Part shown: piece by piece, positions 28,310 to 35,208 of the stretch
How positions within the stretch are numbered: the stretch's first letter is position 1
Layout: each line of letters starts with the position of its first letter
Assembly: GCA_019745325.1 (NCBI GenBank)
Contig: JAIETK010000015.1
Span: 1-64,000 of the forward strand
Direction of reading: 5' to 3'
Origin: Nitrosomonas sp.
GTDB taxonomy: Bacteria > Pseudomonadota > Gammaproteobacteria > Burkholderiales > Nitrosomonadaceae
Length of the DNA: 64,000 bases
Notes under the pieces: model-generated
Databases searched by the model: none
The model's input: the letters and a program-made list of their open reading frames with translations, nothing else
Told to the model about the DNA's origin: nothing
Translations under genes and position numbers: made by a program

Positions 28310-28933
28310 TTGAATAATGACGAACTCATCAATGTTTCCGCTTTGAATCAGTACGCCTACTGTCCGCGCCGTTGCGGTTTGATTTATCTGGAGAGCGAAT
28401 TCTCGGACAATATCCATACCGCACGCGGTAACGCCGAGCATGAACGTGCAGATCATTCAGGATGGGTGACTACCAAGGAAGGCGCGCGTGCTGAATATGC
28501 CTTGCCGGTATGGTCGGATCGACTAGGATTAGTGGGCAAATGCGATGTAGTTGAATTTTGGCCGGATGGTACTGTGTATCCGGTAGAGTACAAGCATGGT
28601 GCGCGCAAGAAATGGCTGAACGATGATCTGCAACTGGCGGCGCAAGCCATCTGCTTGGAAGAAATGACCGGTAAGCCGGTGACGCATGGTGCGATTTATC
28701 ATCACACTTCCCGTCGCCGCCGTGAAGTCGCCATTTCGGATTCGTTACGTCAACAGGTTGAAACAACCGTAGCGGCGGTTCGTGCCTTACTGGCCTCCGG
28801 GAAATTGTCGCCGCCAGTTAACGATGCGCGCTGCAAGGAATGTTCGTTGAAGGAAATTTGCCAGCCGCAAGCGTTGGCGGATAAAACGCACCAGCATGAA
28901 TTGCTGGATGAATTGTTTAACGTGGACGAATAG
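28310..28933 (+). CDS. cas4: Cas4 RecB-like nuclease, spacer-trimming protein
   Basis: 207 residues from a TTG start (no in-frame ATG fits). Iron-sulfur cysteines are Cys18 and/or Cys22 near the N-terminus (YCPRRC) and Cys175, Cys178, Cys184 near the C-terminus (RCKECSLKEIC). RecB-type nuclease residues are Asp79 (GKCDVVEF) and Glu93-x-Lys95 (VEYKHG). With Cas1-Cas2 it selects and trims prespacers so that new spacers have a correct PAM. Its 3' end overlaps the convergent mazF-like gene by 17 bases, separating it from cas1. Confidence 0.94.
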   Translation: MNNDELINVSALNQYAYCPRRCGLIYLESEFSDNIHTARGNAEHERADHSGWVTTKEGARAEYALPVWSDRLGLVGKCDVVEFWPDGTVYPVEYKHGARKKWLNDDLQLAAQAICLEEMTGKPVTHGAIYHHTSRRRREVAISDSLRQQVETTVAAVRALLASGKLSPPVNDARCKECSLKEICQPQALADKTHQHELLDELFNVDE

Positions 28934-29291
28934 CGTAATGAAGCATACCGCATACGCCCAGAAATGCCCGCTCGACAGCTTCCATTTCGCTATCGTTGAG
29001 GGTGGCCAGCGGCCCTTCTCCAAAGCGGGAACGATCCAGGGTTCGCGGTTGATCGACGATGATCTGGCAATCCTTCAACAAGCGGTGGCGGGCGGTGACG
29101 GTGATGCGCCATTGTTTGAAAGCGGGATAAACTTGCGTTGTCAGCGGCAGGATGATGATCATCGGCGTGCCGATCGCGGTCAGCGCATTGTCCTGAAAAA
29201 CCAAAACCGGACGGATCTTGCCGATTTCCTGCCCGCGCGGCGGATTCAGGTTGGCAGTCCAAATCTCGCCACGGCGGATTACTTCCACCAT
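28917..29291 (-). CDS. MazF/PemK-family endoribonuclease toxin
   Basis: 124 residues. The fold start RRGEIWTANLNPPRGQEIGKIRPVLVFQ contains the conserved Arg27-Pro28 (KIRPVLV), and LPLTTQ holds the catalytic-region threonine (Thr51). It should cut mRNA when freed from its antitoxin. It is read leftwards, against the cas genes, from inside the cas4-cas1 gap, and its start overlaps the upstream RHH gene by 13 bases. Together they form a toxin-antitoxin module within the cas locus. Confidence 0.9.
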   Translation of the reverse strand: MVEVIRRGEIWTANLNPPRGQEIGKIRPVLVFQDNALTAIGTPMIIILPLTTQVYPAFKQWRITVTARHRLLKDCQIIVDQPRTLDRSRFGEGPLATLNDSEMEAVERAFLGVCGMLHYAIRPR

Positions 29292-29596
29292 TTTCCGGAA
29301 GATTCCGTCTGCGGTAAATCGCCGGATATGCGGCCCTCAACATTCTCCAGCATTTCATTTTCAATCGGTAGAAATTCCTCGGCAATGGCTTGCGCTTCTT
29401 GCCGGATACTTTCGATCGCGTATGCTAATCGCGCCTCTTCCAGGAGTTGATCCATGAAACGTTTTTTCTCGATTTCCAACAGATACCAGTTCAATGCATC
29501 GCGTGCGATTTCGGAACGGGTTTTATTTTCGCGTTCCGCTTCTTCCGAAAGCCGCTGTTCAATCTGCTCGGTCAGCCGGATGTTGAGCGTCGTCAT
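29279..29596 (-). CDS. Ribbon-helix-helix antitoxin paired with the MazF-like toxin
   Basis: 105 residues from ATG 29596, with GGGAG about 8 bases upstream; the longer frame to 29764 would run into cas1 and is rejected. The N-terminus TTLNIRLTEQIEQRLSEEA...KTRSEIARDAL is a CopG/RHH DNA-binding domain. The charged helical C-terminal half (about 45-105) would wrap the toxin. Its start is only 48 bases from that of cas1, which is transcribed the opposite way, so any autoregulatory operator is shared with the cas1-cas2 promoter. Confidence 0.87.
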   Translation of the reverse strand: MTTLNIRLTEQIEQRLSEEAERENKTRSEIARDALNWYLLEIEKKRFMDQLLEEARLAYAIESIRQEAQAIAEEFLPIENEMLENVEGRISGDLPQTESSGKWWK

Positions 29597-29650
29597 ATTG
29601 TAACTCCCGATAATTTGAATAAATTTTACAAATTGTAATACATAATGTAT
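29597..29650. promoter_or_regulatory. Shared divergent control region of the antitoxin and cas1
   Basis: Between the two starts lies AT-rich DNA with palindromes: TTACAAATTGTAA (29626-29638), a further TTGTAA half at 29598-29603, and ATACATAATGTAT (29638-29650), which contains the cas1 ATG (29645). RHH antitoxins bind such short inverted repeats. Operator function is inferred from position and symmetry only. Confidence 0.55.
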
Positions 29651-30679
29651 CAAATCCTCAACACACTTTATATCATGACACCCAATGCCTACGCGCATTT
29701 GGAAAACGATACCGTGCGCATCGACGTGGAACGGCAGAAAAAGCTCCAAGTGCCGCTGCATCATTTGGGCACGCTCGTTTGCTTTGGCAACATCATGATT
29801 TCTCCGGCGCTAATGCATCGCTGCGCCGACGACGGCATCGGCTTGGTATTGCTCGATGGCAACGGGCGATTCAAGGCCCGGCTGGAAGGCGCGGTCAGCG
29901 GCAATATTCTGTTGCGTCAGGCGCAACATCGCTTGGCAGCGGATACATCCTTTGCCGTTGCGGTTGCGAAAGCGGCGATAGCCGGAAAGCTGCGCAATTC
30001 CCGCCAGGTTTTGCAGCGCGGCGCGCGTGAAACGGCGGACGAACAAGATCAGAAAATACTCACCCAAGCATCGGAAGCATTAGCTGGTTCCATACGCAAT
30101 CTGGCGATGGCGGCGGATCTGGACGTGGTGCGCGGCATTGAAGGCGACGCTGCCAAAGTGTATTTCTCAGCGTTGCCCAATTTGGTGCGGCGTAATGTCC
30201 GTGAGTATTTCACCATGGACGGGCGCACCCGCAGGCCGCCGCGCGACCGTTTCAATGCGCTGCTATCGTTTCTCTATGCAATGGTGATGAACGATTGCCG
30301 CTCGGCGATTGAAAGCGTCGGACTTGATCCGCAATTGGGTTTTCTGCACGCAGTCCGGCCTGGACGGGCAGCATTGGCGCTCGATCTGATGGAAGAATTC
30401 CGGTCGATTCTGGCGGATCGGCTAGCGCTCACGCTGGTCAATCGCGGCCAGATCACCGAACGGGATTTGCAGTTACGCGAAGGCGGCGCGGTGTATCTGG
30501 AAAATGACGCTCGAAAAATTGTCGTGGCGGCTTATCAGGAACGCAAGCAAGAAGAAATCAATCACCCGCTGCTGGATGCCAAAGTGCCGTTCGGGTTATT
30601 GCCGCAACTGCAAGCGCGTTTCATGGCGCGCACTATCCGCGGCGACATGGAAGCGTATATTCCCTTTCTAGTGAAATGA
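29645..30679 (+). CDS. cas1: Cas1 integrase, type I-C
   Basis: 344 residues, starting [16 protein letters not shown] as I-C Cas1 proteins do. Catalytic metal ligands are Glu166 ([10 protein letters not shown]), His235 (GFLHAVRPG) and Asp247 (LALDLMEEF). With Cas2 it integrates new spacers at the leader end of the array. Preceding genes on this strand end at cas4 (28933); the gap is filled by the opposite-strand toxin-antitoxin pair, so cas1-cas2 must have its own promoter or be read through antisense DNA. Confidence 0.96.
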   Translation: MYQILNTLYIMTPNAYAHLENDTVRIDVERQKKLQVPLHHLGTLVCFGNIMISPALMHRCADDGIGLVLLDGNGRFKARLEGAVSGNILLRQAQHRLAADTSFAVAVAKAAIAGKLRNSRQVLQRGARETADEQDQKILTQASEALAGSIRNLAMAADLDVVRGIEGDAAKVYFSALPNLVRRNVREYFTMDGRTRRPPRDRFNALLSFLYAMVMNDCRSAIESVGLDPQLGFLHAVRPGRAALALDLMEEFRSILADRLALTLVNRGQITERDLQLREGGAVYLENDARKIVVAAYQERKQEEINHPLLDAKVPFGLLPQLQARFMARTIRGDMEAYIPFLVK

Positions 30680-30972
30680 CCATGCTGATTATCGTAACCT
30701 ACGATGTTTCAACCGAAACTAAGGAAGGCCGCAGAAGATTGCGGCGCGTTGCCAAAATCTGCGAAGGAATCGGACAGCGCGTGCAAAAATCGGTATTCGA
30801 GTGTAAAGTCAGTCTGATGCAGTATGAAGATTTGGAACGCAGATTACTGGCCGAAATAGACGAAAAGGAAGACAACCTGCGGCTATATCGTTTAACCGAA
30901 CCCGTCGATCTGCACGTCAAGGAATATGGAAAATTCAAAGCCATCGATTTCGATGGATCGCTCATCATTTAA
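30676..30972 (+). CDS. cas2: Cas2, structural partner of Cas1
   Basis: 98 residues with the ferredoxin-like start [24 protein letters not shown] and the C-terminal strand typical of Cas2. The dimer bridges two Cas1 dimers in the integration complex. Its ATG overlaps the cas1 stop (ATGA); an in-frame ATG two codons later is an alternative start. The CRISPR leader follows directly. Confidence 0.96.
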   Translation: MTMLIIVTYDVSTETKEGRRRLRRVAKICEGIGQRVQKSVFECKVSLMQYEDLERRLLAEIDEKEDNLRLYRLTEPVDLHVKEYGKFKAIDFDGSLII

Positions 30973-31152
30973 CTTCCGCGAATCGCAAGCAACGGCAAAA
31001 TACCGGCTGGTTCGCGCAAAGAATAACCTCATGAAAAATCGTAACTTCCTGAGAACCCTGTTCGCAATCACATCCCAAAATCATTCTCCAAATCGCCAGT
31101 TCGCGCGTGAACAAAAAATTTCTTTGTTGTATGATCGAGTTGCAGTTGTACT
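30973..31152 (+). promoter_or_regulatory. CRISPR leader
   Basis: 180 bases between cas2 and the first repeat, AT-richer towards the array (ACAAAAAATTTCTTTG). A TATGAT hexamer at 31130-31135 could be a -10 box, but no good -35 box is visible. Orientation is supported by the position next to cas2 and by repeat decay at the far end of the array. Confidence 0.7.
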
Positions 31153-33773
31153 GTAGCGCCCGGCCCCAAAGCCGGGCGAGGATTGAAACGGTTTTAGAAC
31201 CGCGAATTAATCCACCGCTTGCTTGTAGCGCCCGGCCCCAAAGCCGGGCGAGGATTGAAACAACAGCCATCCCATTCGGTAAAACATATAATTTGGTAGC
31301 GCCCGGCCCCAAAGCCGGGCGAGGATTGAAACCTTGATTACGGTGGTTTTCGTGTAACCGTGGCGCGGTAGCGCCCGGCCCCAAAGCCGGGCGAGGATTG
31401 AAACAAAGAAATCAGGTATTTCATTGCCGCACGATCAAGGTAGCGCCCGGCCCCAAAGCCGGGCGAGGATTGAAACTTGCACGTATGCAACCGCAGCAAA
31501 ATGGCTGAGAGGTAGCGCCCGGCCCCAAAGCCGGGCGAGGATTGAAACACTGATTCTGATTTGGTAAACGAAATATTGAGAACGTAGCGCCCGGCCCCAA
31601 AGCCGGGCGAGGATTGAAACTTTCAACTCCGCTAGTTGTTGTGTTGATGCATTCGTAGCGCCCGGCCCCAAAGCCGGGCGAGGATTGAAACACAACGTTG
31701 ATTTTGATTGGATGGCTGCGGGGAAGGTAGCGCCCGGCCCCAAAGCCGGGCGAGGATTGAAACTTTCTTTCAGCGTTCCGAATAGGAGCACGGAATCAAT
31801 GTAGCGCCCGGCCCCAAAGCCGGGCGAGGATTGAAACGATCAAATCCGTCCGCTGGGGCGCGATCAAGCGAAGGTAGCGCCCGGCCCCAAAGCCGGGCGA
31901 GGATTGAAACGCATTTTGCCGAATGGGTCGCCCGGTGGCCAGAAAGTAGCGCCCGGCCCCAAAGCCGGGCGAGGATTGAAACAATATAACCGATATCTTT
32001 TAAGATTGTCAAGCATGTAGCGCCCGGCCCCAAAGCCGGGCGAGGATTGAAACATTTTGACTCGCTTTAACACCTTGGATTTCTCTAGTAGCGCCCGGCC
32101 CCAAAGCCGGGCGAGGATTGAAACCTATCGTACTTGGGGCATCGCGTTACCAAGCGCCGTAGCGCCCGGCCCCAAAGCCGGGCGAGGATTGAAACCCGTA
32201 CCATGATGGAGAATATGGGTCTTGCGTCAATGTAGCGCCCGGCCCCAAAGCCGGGCGAGGATTGAAACGTGGTATTCGTGCCCCAAATCCATCGAGCGTT
32301 GGTCGTAGCGCCCGGCCCCAAAGCCGGGCGAGGATTGAAACATTTTTGCGGCTCCATTTGTTTAATTTTATAGTTGTAGCGCCCGGCCCCAAAGCCGGGC
32401 GAGGATTGAAACCCTTTTGCAGCATTTCGATTATTTCAAGCTTCATAGTAGCGCCCGGCCCCAAAGCCGGGCGAGGATTGAAACGGATGAGGAGCTTATT
32501 ATGAAACCAGAATGGATTGTAGCGCCCGGCCCCAAAGCCGGGCGAGGATTGAAACCTTTGCTTCCTCTACCCGATACGATTCAGTTTGAGTAGCGCCCGG
32601 CCCCAAAGCCGGGCGAGGATTGAAACCAATCAACGATATGTGCGGTAAGCCTAAGCCAGCGGTAGCGCCCGGCCCCAAAGCCGGGCGAGGATTGAAACTA
32701 ATGTTGCGGTTAATGAGTGGCAGTGGTTGGCTGGTAGCGCCCGGCCCCAAAGCCGGGCGAGGATTGAAACATTCCGTCGTTGTTTGAGCCGTAAATTTGT
32801 AACACTGTAGCGCCCGGCCCCAAAGCCGGGCGAGGATTGAAACAATAGATGTAGCTGGAAGGAACCGAACGCTTGTGGTAGCGCCCGGCCCCAAAGCCGG
32901 GCGAGGATTGAAACATGTGCATTTTATGTGATGTCAACGAAAAATATAAGTAGCGCCCGGCCCCAAAGCCGGGCGAGGATTGAAACCTAATATTTGACAT
33001 TTTTATCCCTCAAGTTTTAAGGTAGCGCCCGGCCCCAAAGCCGGGCGAGGATTGAAACGTCAGTACCGTTGAATGCGCCAGCAGTATATACGTGTAGCGC
33101 CCGGCCCCAAAGCCGGGCGAGGATTGAAACAACAAATCGGGCGGTATTGGGAAATTTATTAAAAGTGTAGCGCCCGGCCCCAAAGCCGGGCGAGGATTGA
33201 AACCAATAGCCCATGCTCGGCATCCCCAGCTATCCGGTAGCGCCCGGCCCCAAAGCCGGGCGAGGATTGAAACATTCCCGAATCTTGCTGGATCAACGCC
33301 GATTATCTGTAGCGCCCGGCCCCAAAGCCGGGCGAGGATTGAAACTTTTGGGATAGCTTAAATAATTCATCTTGCGCGTGTAGCGCCCGGCCCCAAAGCC
33401 GGGCGAGGATTGAAACTATACCAAGAACATAAATGAACAGTAAAGTTGATCGTAGCGCCCGGCCCCAAAGCCGGGCGAGGATTGAAACTAAAGTAGATTC
33501 ACTGCATCAATTGCTTGCTTCCGTAGCGCCCGGCCCCAAAGCCGGGCGAGGATTGAAACTGTCGACAACCATGCGCGCGCTGTGGCGGGCGCAGTAGCGC
33601 CCGGCCCCAAAGCCGGGCGAGGATTGAAACCGGATTCCCGAGCGAACCGCCACCGATGGCCCCGTAGCGCCCGGCCCCAAAGCCGGGCGAGGATTGAAAC
33701 ACCCATACGGGCAGCTGCTGCATCCACAAATGGGCGGTAGCGCCCGGCCCCAAAGCCGGGCCAAGATTGAAAC
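31153..33773 (+). CRISPR. CRISPR array, 37 repeats and 36 spacers (type I-C system)
   Basis: The repeat is 37 bases, built as GTAG, an 8-bp hairpin (CGCCCGGC / GCCGGGCG, 6-base loop CCCAAA) and the 3' tag AGGATTGAAAC. First copy 31153-31189, last copy 33737-33773; I located 37 copies at 70-74 base intervals, giving spacers of 33-37 bases. All inspected repeats are identical except the last, where G26 is C and G28 is A, as expected at the old, leader-distal end. Cleavage at the hairpin base would leave an 11-base 5' handle, typical of Cas5c processing. The 37-base length is longer than the common 32-base I-C repeat. Confidence 0.98.
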
Positions 33774-33811
33774 CTAGCTTCGGTTCTTCGATCTACTTTT
33801 AATCGCCAGAA

Positions 33812-33846
33812 CATAATGTTATAGTCTGTCTGACAATCAGTCAGAC
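33812..33846 (+). promoter_or_regulatory. Promoter and operator of the RHH/PIN toxin-antitoxin pair
   Basis: Perfect inverted repeat GTCTGAC (33828-33834) - AATCA - GTCAGAC (33840-33846), directly before the ribosome site GAGGAG of the antitoxin gene. CATAAT (33812-33817) or TATAGT (33820-33825) could be the -10 box. This is the expected place for an antitoxin autoregulation site. Confidence 0.65.
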
Positions 33847-33855
33847 GAGGAGCGA

Positions 33856-34116
33856 ATGATGAGAATAACGGTGCGGATTGATGACAGTTATGAGCAAAAG
33901 ATCAAAGTCATCCAGCAGAGAACACAGCTTAATACCACGGATGTCATCAAACAGGCTATTGACTTGATGTATGAGCAAGCGGAATTAAGCGCAAAGGAAA
34001 AAAACAGAGAGCTGTTGGCTAAATTGGCGGGGATCGGCCATGGACCGGAAGATGGTTCGGTAAATTATAAACGTTATATTTCTGAATATATCGATGAAAA
34101 ATTTAATCATCGCTGA
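33856..34116 (+). CDS. CopG/RHH-type antitoxin (VapB-like)
   Basis: 86 residues, starting MMRITVRIDDSYEQKIKVIQ with LNTTDVIKQAIDLMYEQAE, a ribbon-helix-helix domain. The acidic C-terminal tail would bind the toxin. GAGGAGCG precedes the start. It overlaps the PIN toxin gene by 23 bases. The pair lies 82 bases after the last CRISPR repeat, on the same strand as the array. Confidence 0.87.
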   Translation: MMRITVRIDDSYEQKIKVIQQRTQLNTTDVIKQAIDLMYEQAELSAKEKNRELLAKLAGIGHGPEDGSVNYKRYISEYIDEKFNHR

Positions 34117-34525
34117 TACTGGATTCTGGTACGCGCTGATTAATGAAGACGATCATTTTCATGCACAGGCCGTTGCTGCACTGAAAAATGTGGATGGTAG
34201 ATTGATTTCAACATGGCCCGTCATTACTGAAACCAGTTATTTATTGCAAAGCCGGTTGGGTTTGCGGCAAGTATGTGAGTTTCTGGCTTCTTATCATGAA
34301 GGCTTGTTTCTTGGTTACGAGCTTAATCCAGAGCAGCTTTTGCGCATGATCGAGTTGATGCAAAAATATGCAACCCTGCCAATGGACTTGGCCGATGCTT
34401 CGTTGGTGGTTCTGGCTGAAGCGCTAGGACACGGACGTATTCTTTCCACCGATACACGCGACTTTGAAGCTTATCGCTGGAAAAATCATCATCCATTTCA
34501 GAACTTACTATTGCCCGATGACTGA
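34094..34525 (+). CDS. PIN-domain ribonuclease toxin (VapC-like)
   Basis: 143 residues. Acidic active-site residues fit the PIN pattern: Asp8 (IADTGFWYAL), Glu46 (VITETSYLL), Asp101 (DLADASLVVLA) and Asp120 (LSTDTRDF). It would be a Mg2+-dependent RNase, held by the antitoxin encoded just upstream. Transcription from the CRISPR array could read into it, because no terminator is visible between them. Confidence 0.9.
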   Translation: MKNLIIADTGFWYALINEDDHFHAQAVAALKNVDGRLISTWPVITETSYLLQSRLGLRQVCEFLASYHEGLFLGYELNPEQLLRMIELMQKYATLPMDLADASLVVLAEALGHGRILSTDTRDFEAYRWKNHHPFQNLLLPDD

Positions 34526-34550
34526 TGTTACCGCCGCTTAAACCTATTGC

Positions 34551-34606
34551 GTGTTCCCCACACCCGCGGGGATGAACCGGTCAAAATGACGGACGAGGAT
34601 TGAAAC
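34551..34606 (+). repeat. Solitary type I-E-like repeat merged with a degenerate type I-C repeat
   Basis: Bases 34551-34579 begin GTGTTCCCCACACCCGCGGG and end GATGAACCG: a 29-base sequence of the type I-E repeat kind. Overlapping its end, 34570-34606 aligns without gaps to the I-C repeat of this locus at 26 of 37 positions, the last 13 (CGAGGATTGAAAC) being identical. There is no second I-E repeat and no I-E cas gene in the window. It may be a relic array end or a CRISPR-like RNA. Confidence 0.75.
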
Positions 34607-34675
34607 AAAAGCTTCATGCCCGAGCGGATGCAACACGTATAATACAGCTCAGTTAACGATTTTGCCGCTGCAGCC

Positions 34676-34924
34676 ATGCCCACTCCTGAAAGTAATAAGC
34701 ATCCGCAAACCAAAAACCCCTTGCAAGGTGTCACCCTGGAAGCACTGCTGACCGAGCTGCATGCGCACTATGGCTGGGAGGGGTTGTCCAAAAGGATCGA
34801 TATCAATTGCTTTAAACAAGATCCCAACATCAAGTCCAGTTTGAAGTTTCTGCGCAAGACACCGTGGGCCAGAGAGAAAGTCGAAGCCATCTATATCCAA
34901 CTGAAAAAGGTAAACCATGAGTGA
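34676..34924 (+). CDS. VF530-family (DUF2132) DNA-binding protein
   Basis: 82 residues. The family core is clear: [28 protein letters not shown] and [20 protein letters not shown] member from Vibrio fischeri (VF530) is a small helical protein reported to bind DNA; the cellular role is unknown. It overlaps the next gene by 8 bases, and lies just outside the CRISPR island, where core gene content resumes. Confidence 0.9.
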   Translation: MPTPESNKHPQTKNPLQGVTLEALLTELHAHYGWEGLSKRIDINCFKQDPNIKSSLKFLRKTPWAREKVEAIYIQLKKVNHE

Positions 34925-35129
34925 ATTCAGTCTTAAAGGCCACGACGCGATTGCATTGAATGATCTGTTGAAGATCACCGGCCTGTGCGGGAGCGGTGGC
35001 GAAGCTAAGGCCGTAATCGCCAAGGGTAAGGTCAAAGTGGATGATCAAGTTGAGCTACGCAAAACTTGCAAGATTCGCAATGGCCAAGTAGTGGAATATG
35101 CCCGGGAACAAATCACCGTAACACTCTGA
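34917..35129 (+). CDS. S4-domain RNA-binding protein (YbcJ-like)
   Basis: 70 residues consisting of one S4 domain: [31 protein letters not shown], then the basic strand-turn [16 protein letters not shown]. coli YbcJ has the same size and fold and binds RNA. Target unknown. Translationally coupled to the VF530-like gene. Confidence 0.9.
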   Translation: MSEFSLKGHDAIALNDLLKITGLCGSGGEAKAVIAKGKVKVDDQVELRKTCKIRNGQVVEYAREQITVTL

Positions 35130-35208
35130 ACCGCCTGGTTCAAAAAAGCCAGCGCGGCGCCGGTACATTCGAGTATCCTACGCGGTTATTCAGCACAGAT
35201 CGTAAACC

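Noticed and set aside
29597-29764. Upstream extension of the RHH antitoxin by 56 codons
   Set aside because: It overlaps cas1 antisense, has no family similarity, and the ATG at 29596 has a proper ribosome site.
31153-33773. Possible self-targeting spacers
   Set aside because: I could not run an alignment of the 36 spacers against the window or genome, and noticed no obvious match by eye; no claim is made.
31107-33814. Many overlapping reading frames on both strands with repeated short peptide blocks
   Set aside because: They are translations of the CRISPR repeats and spacers in several frames, not genes.
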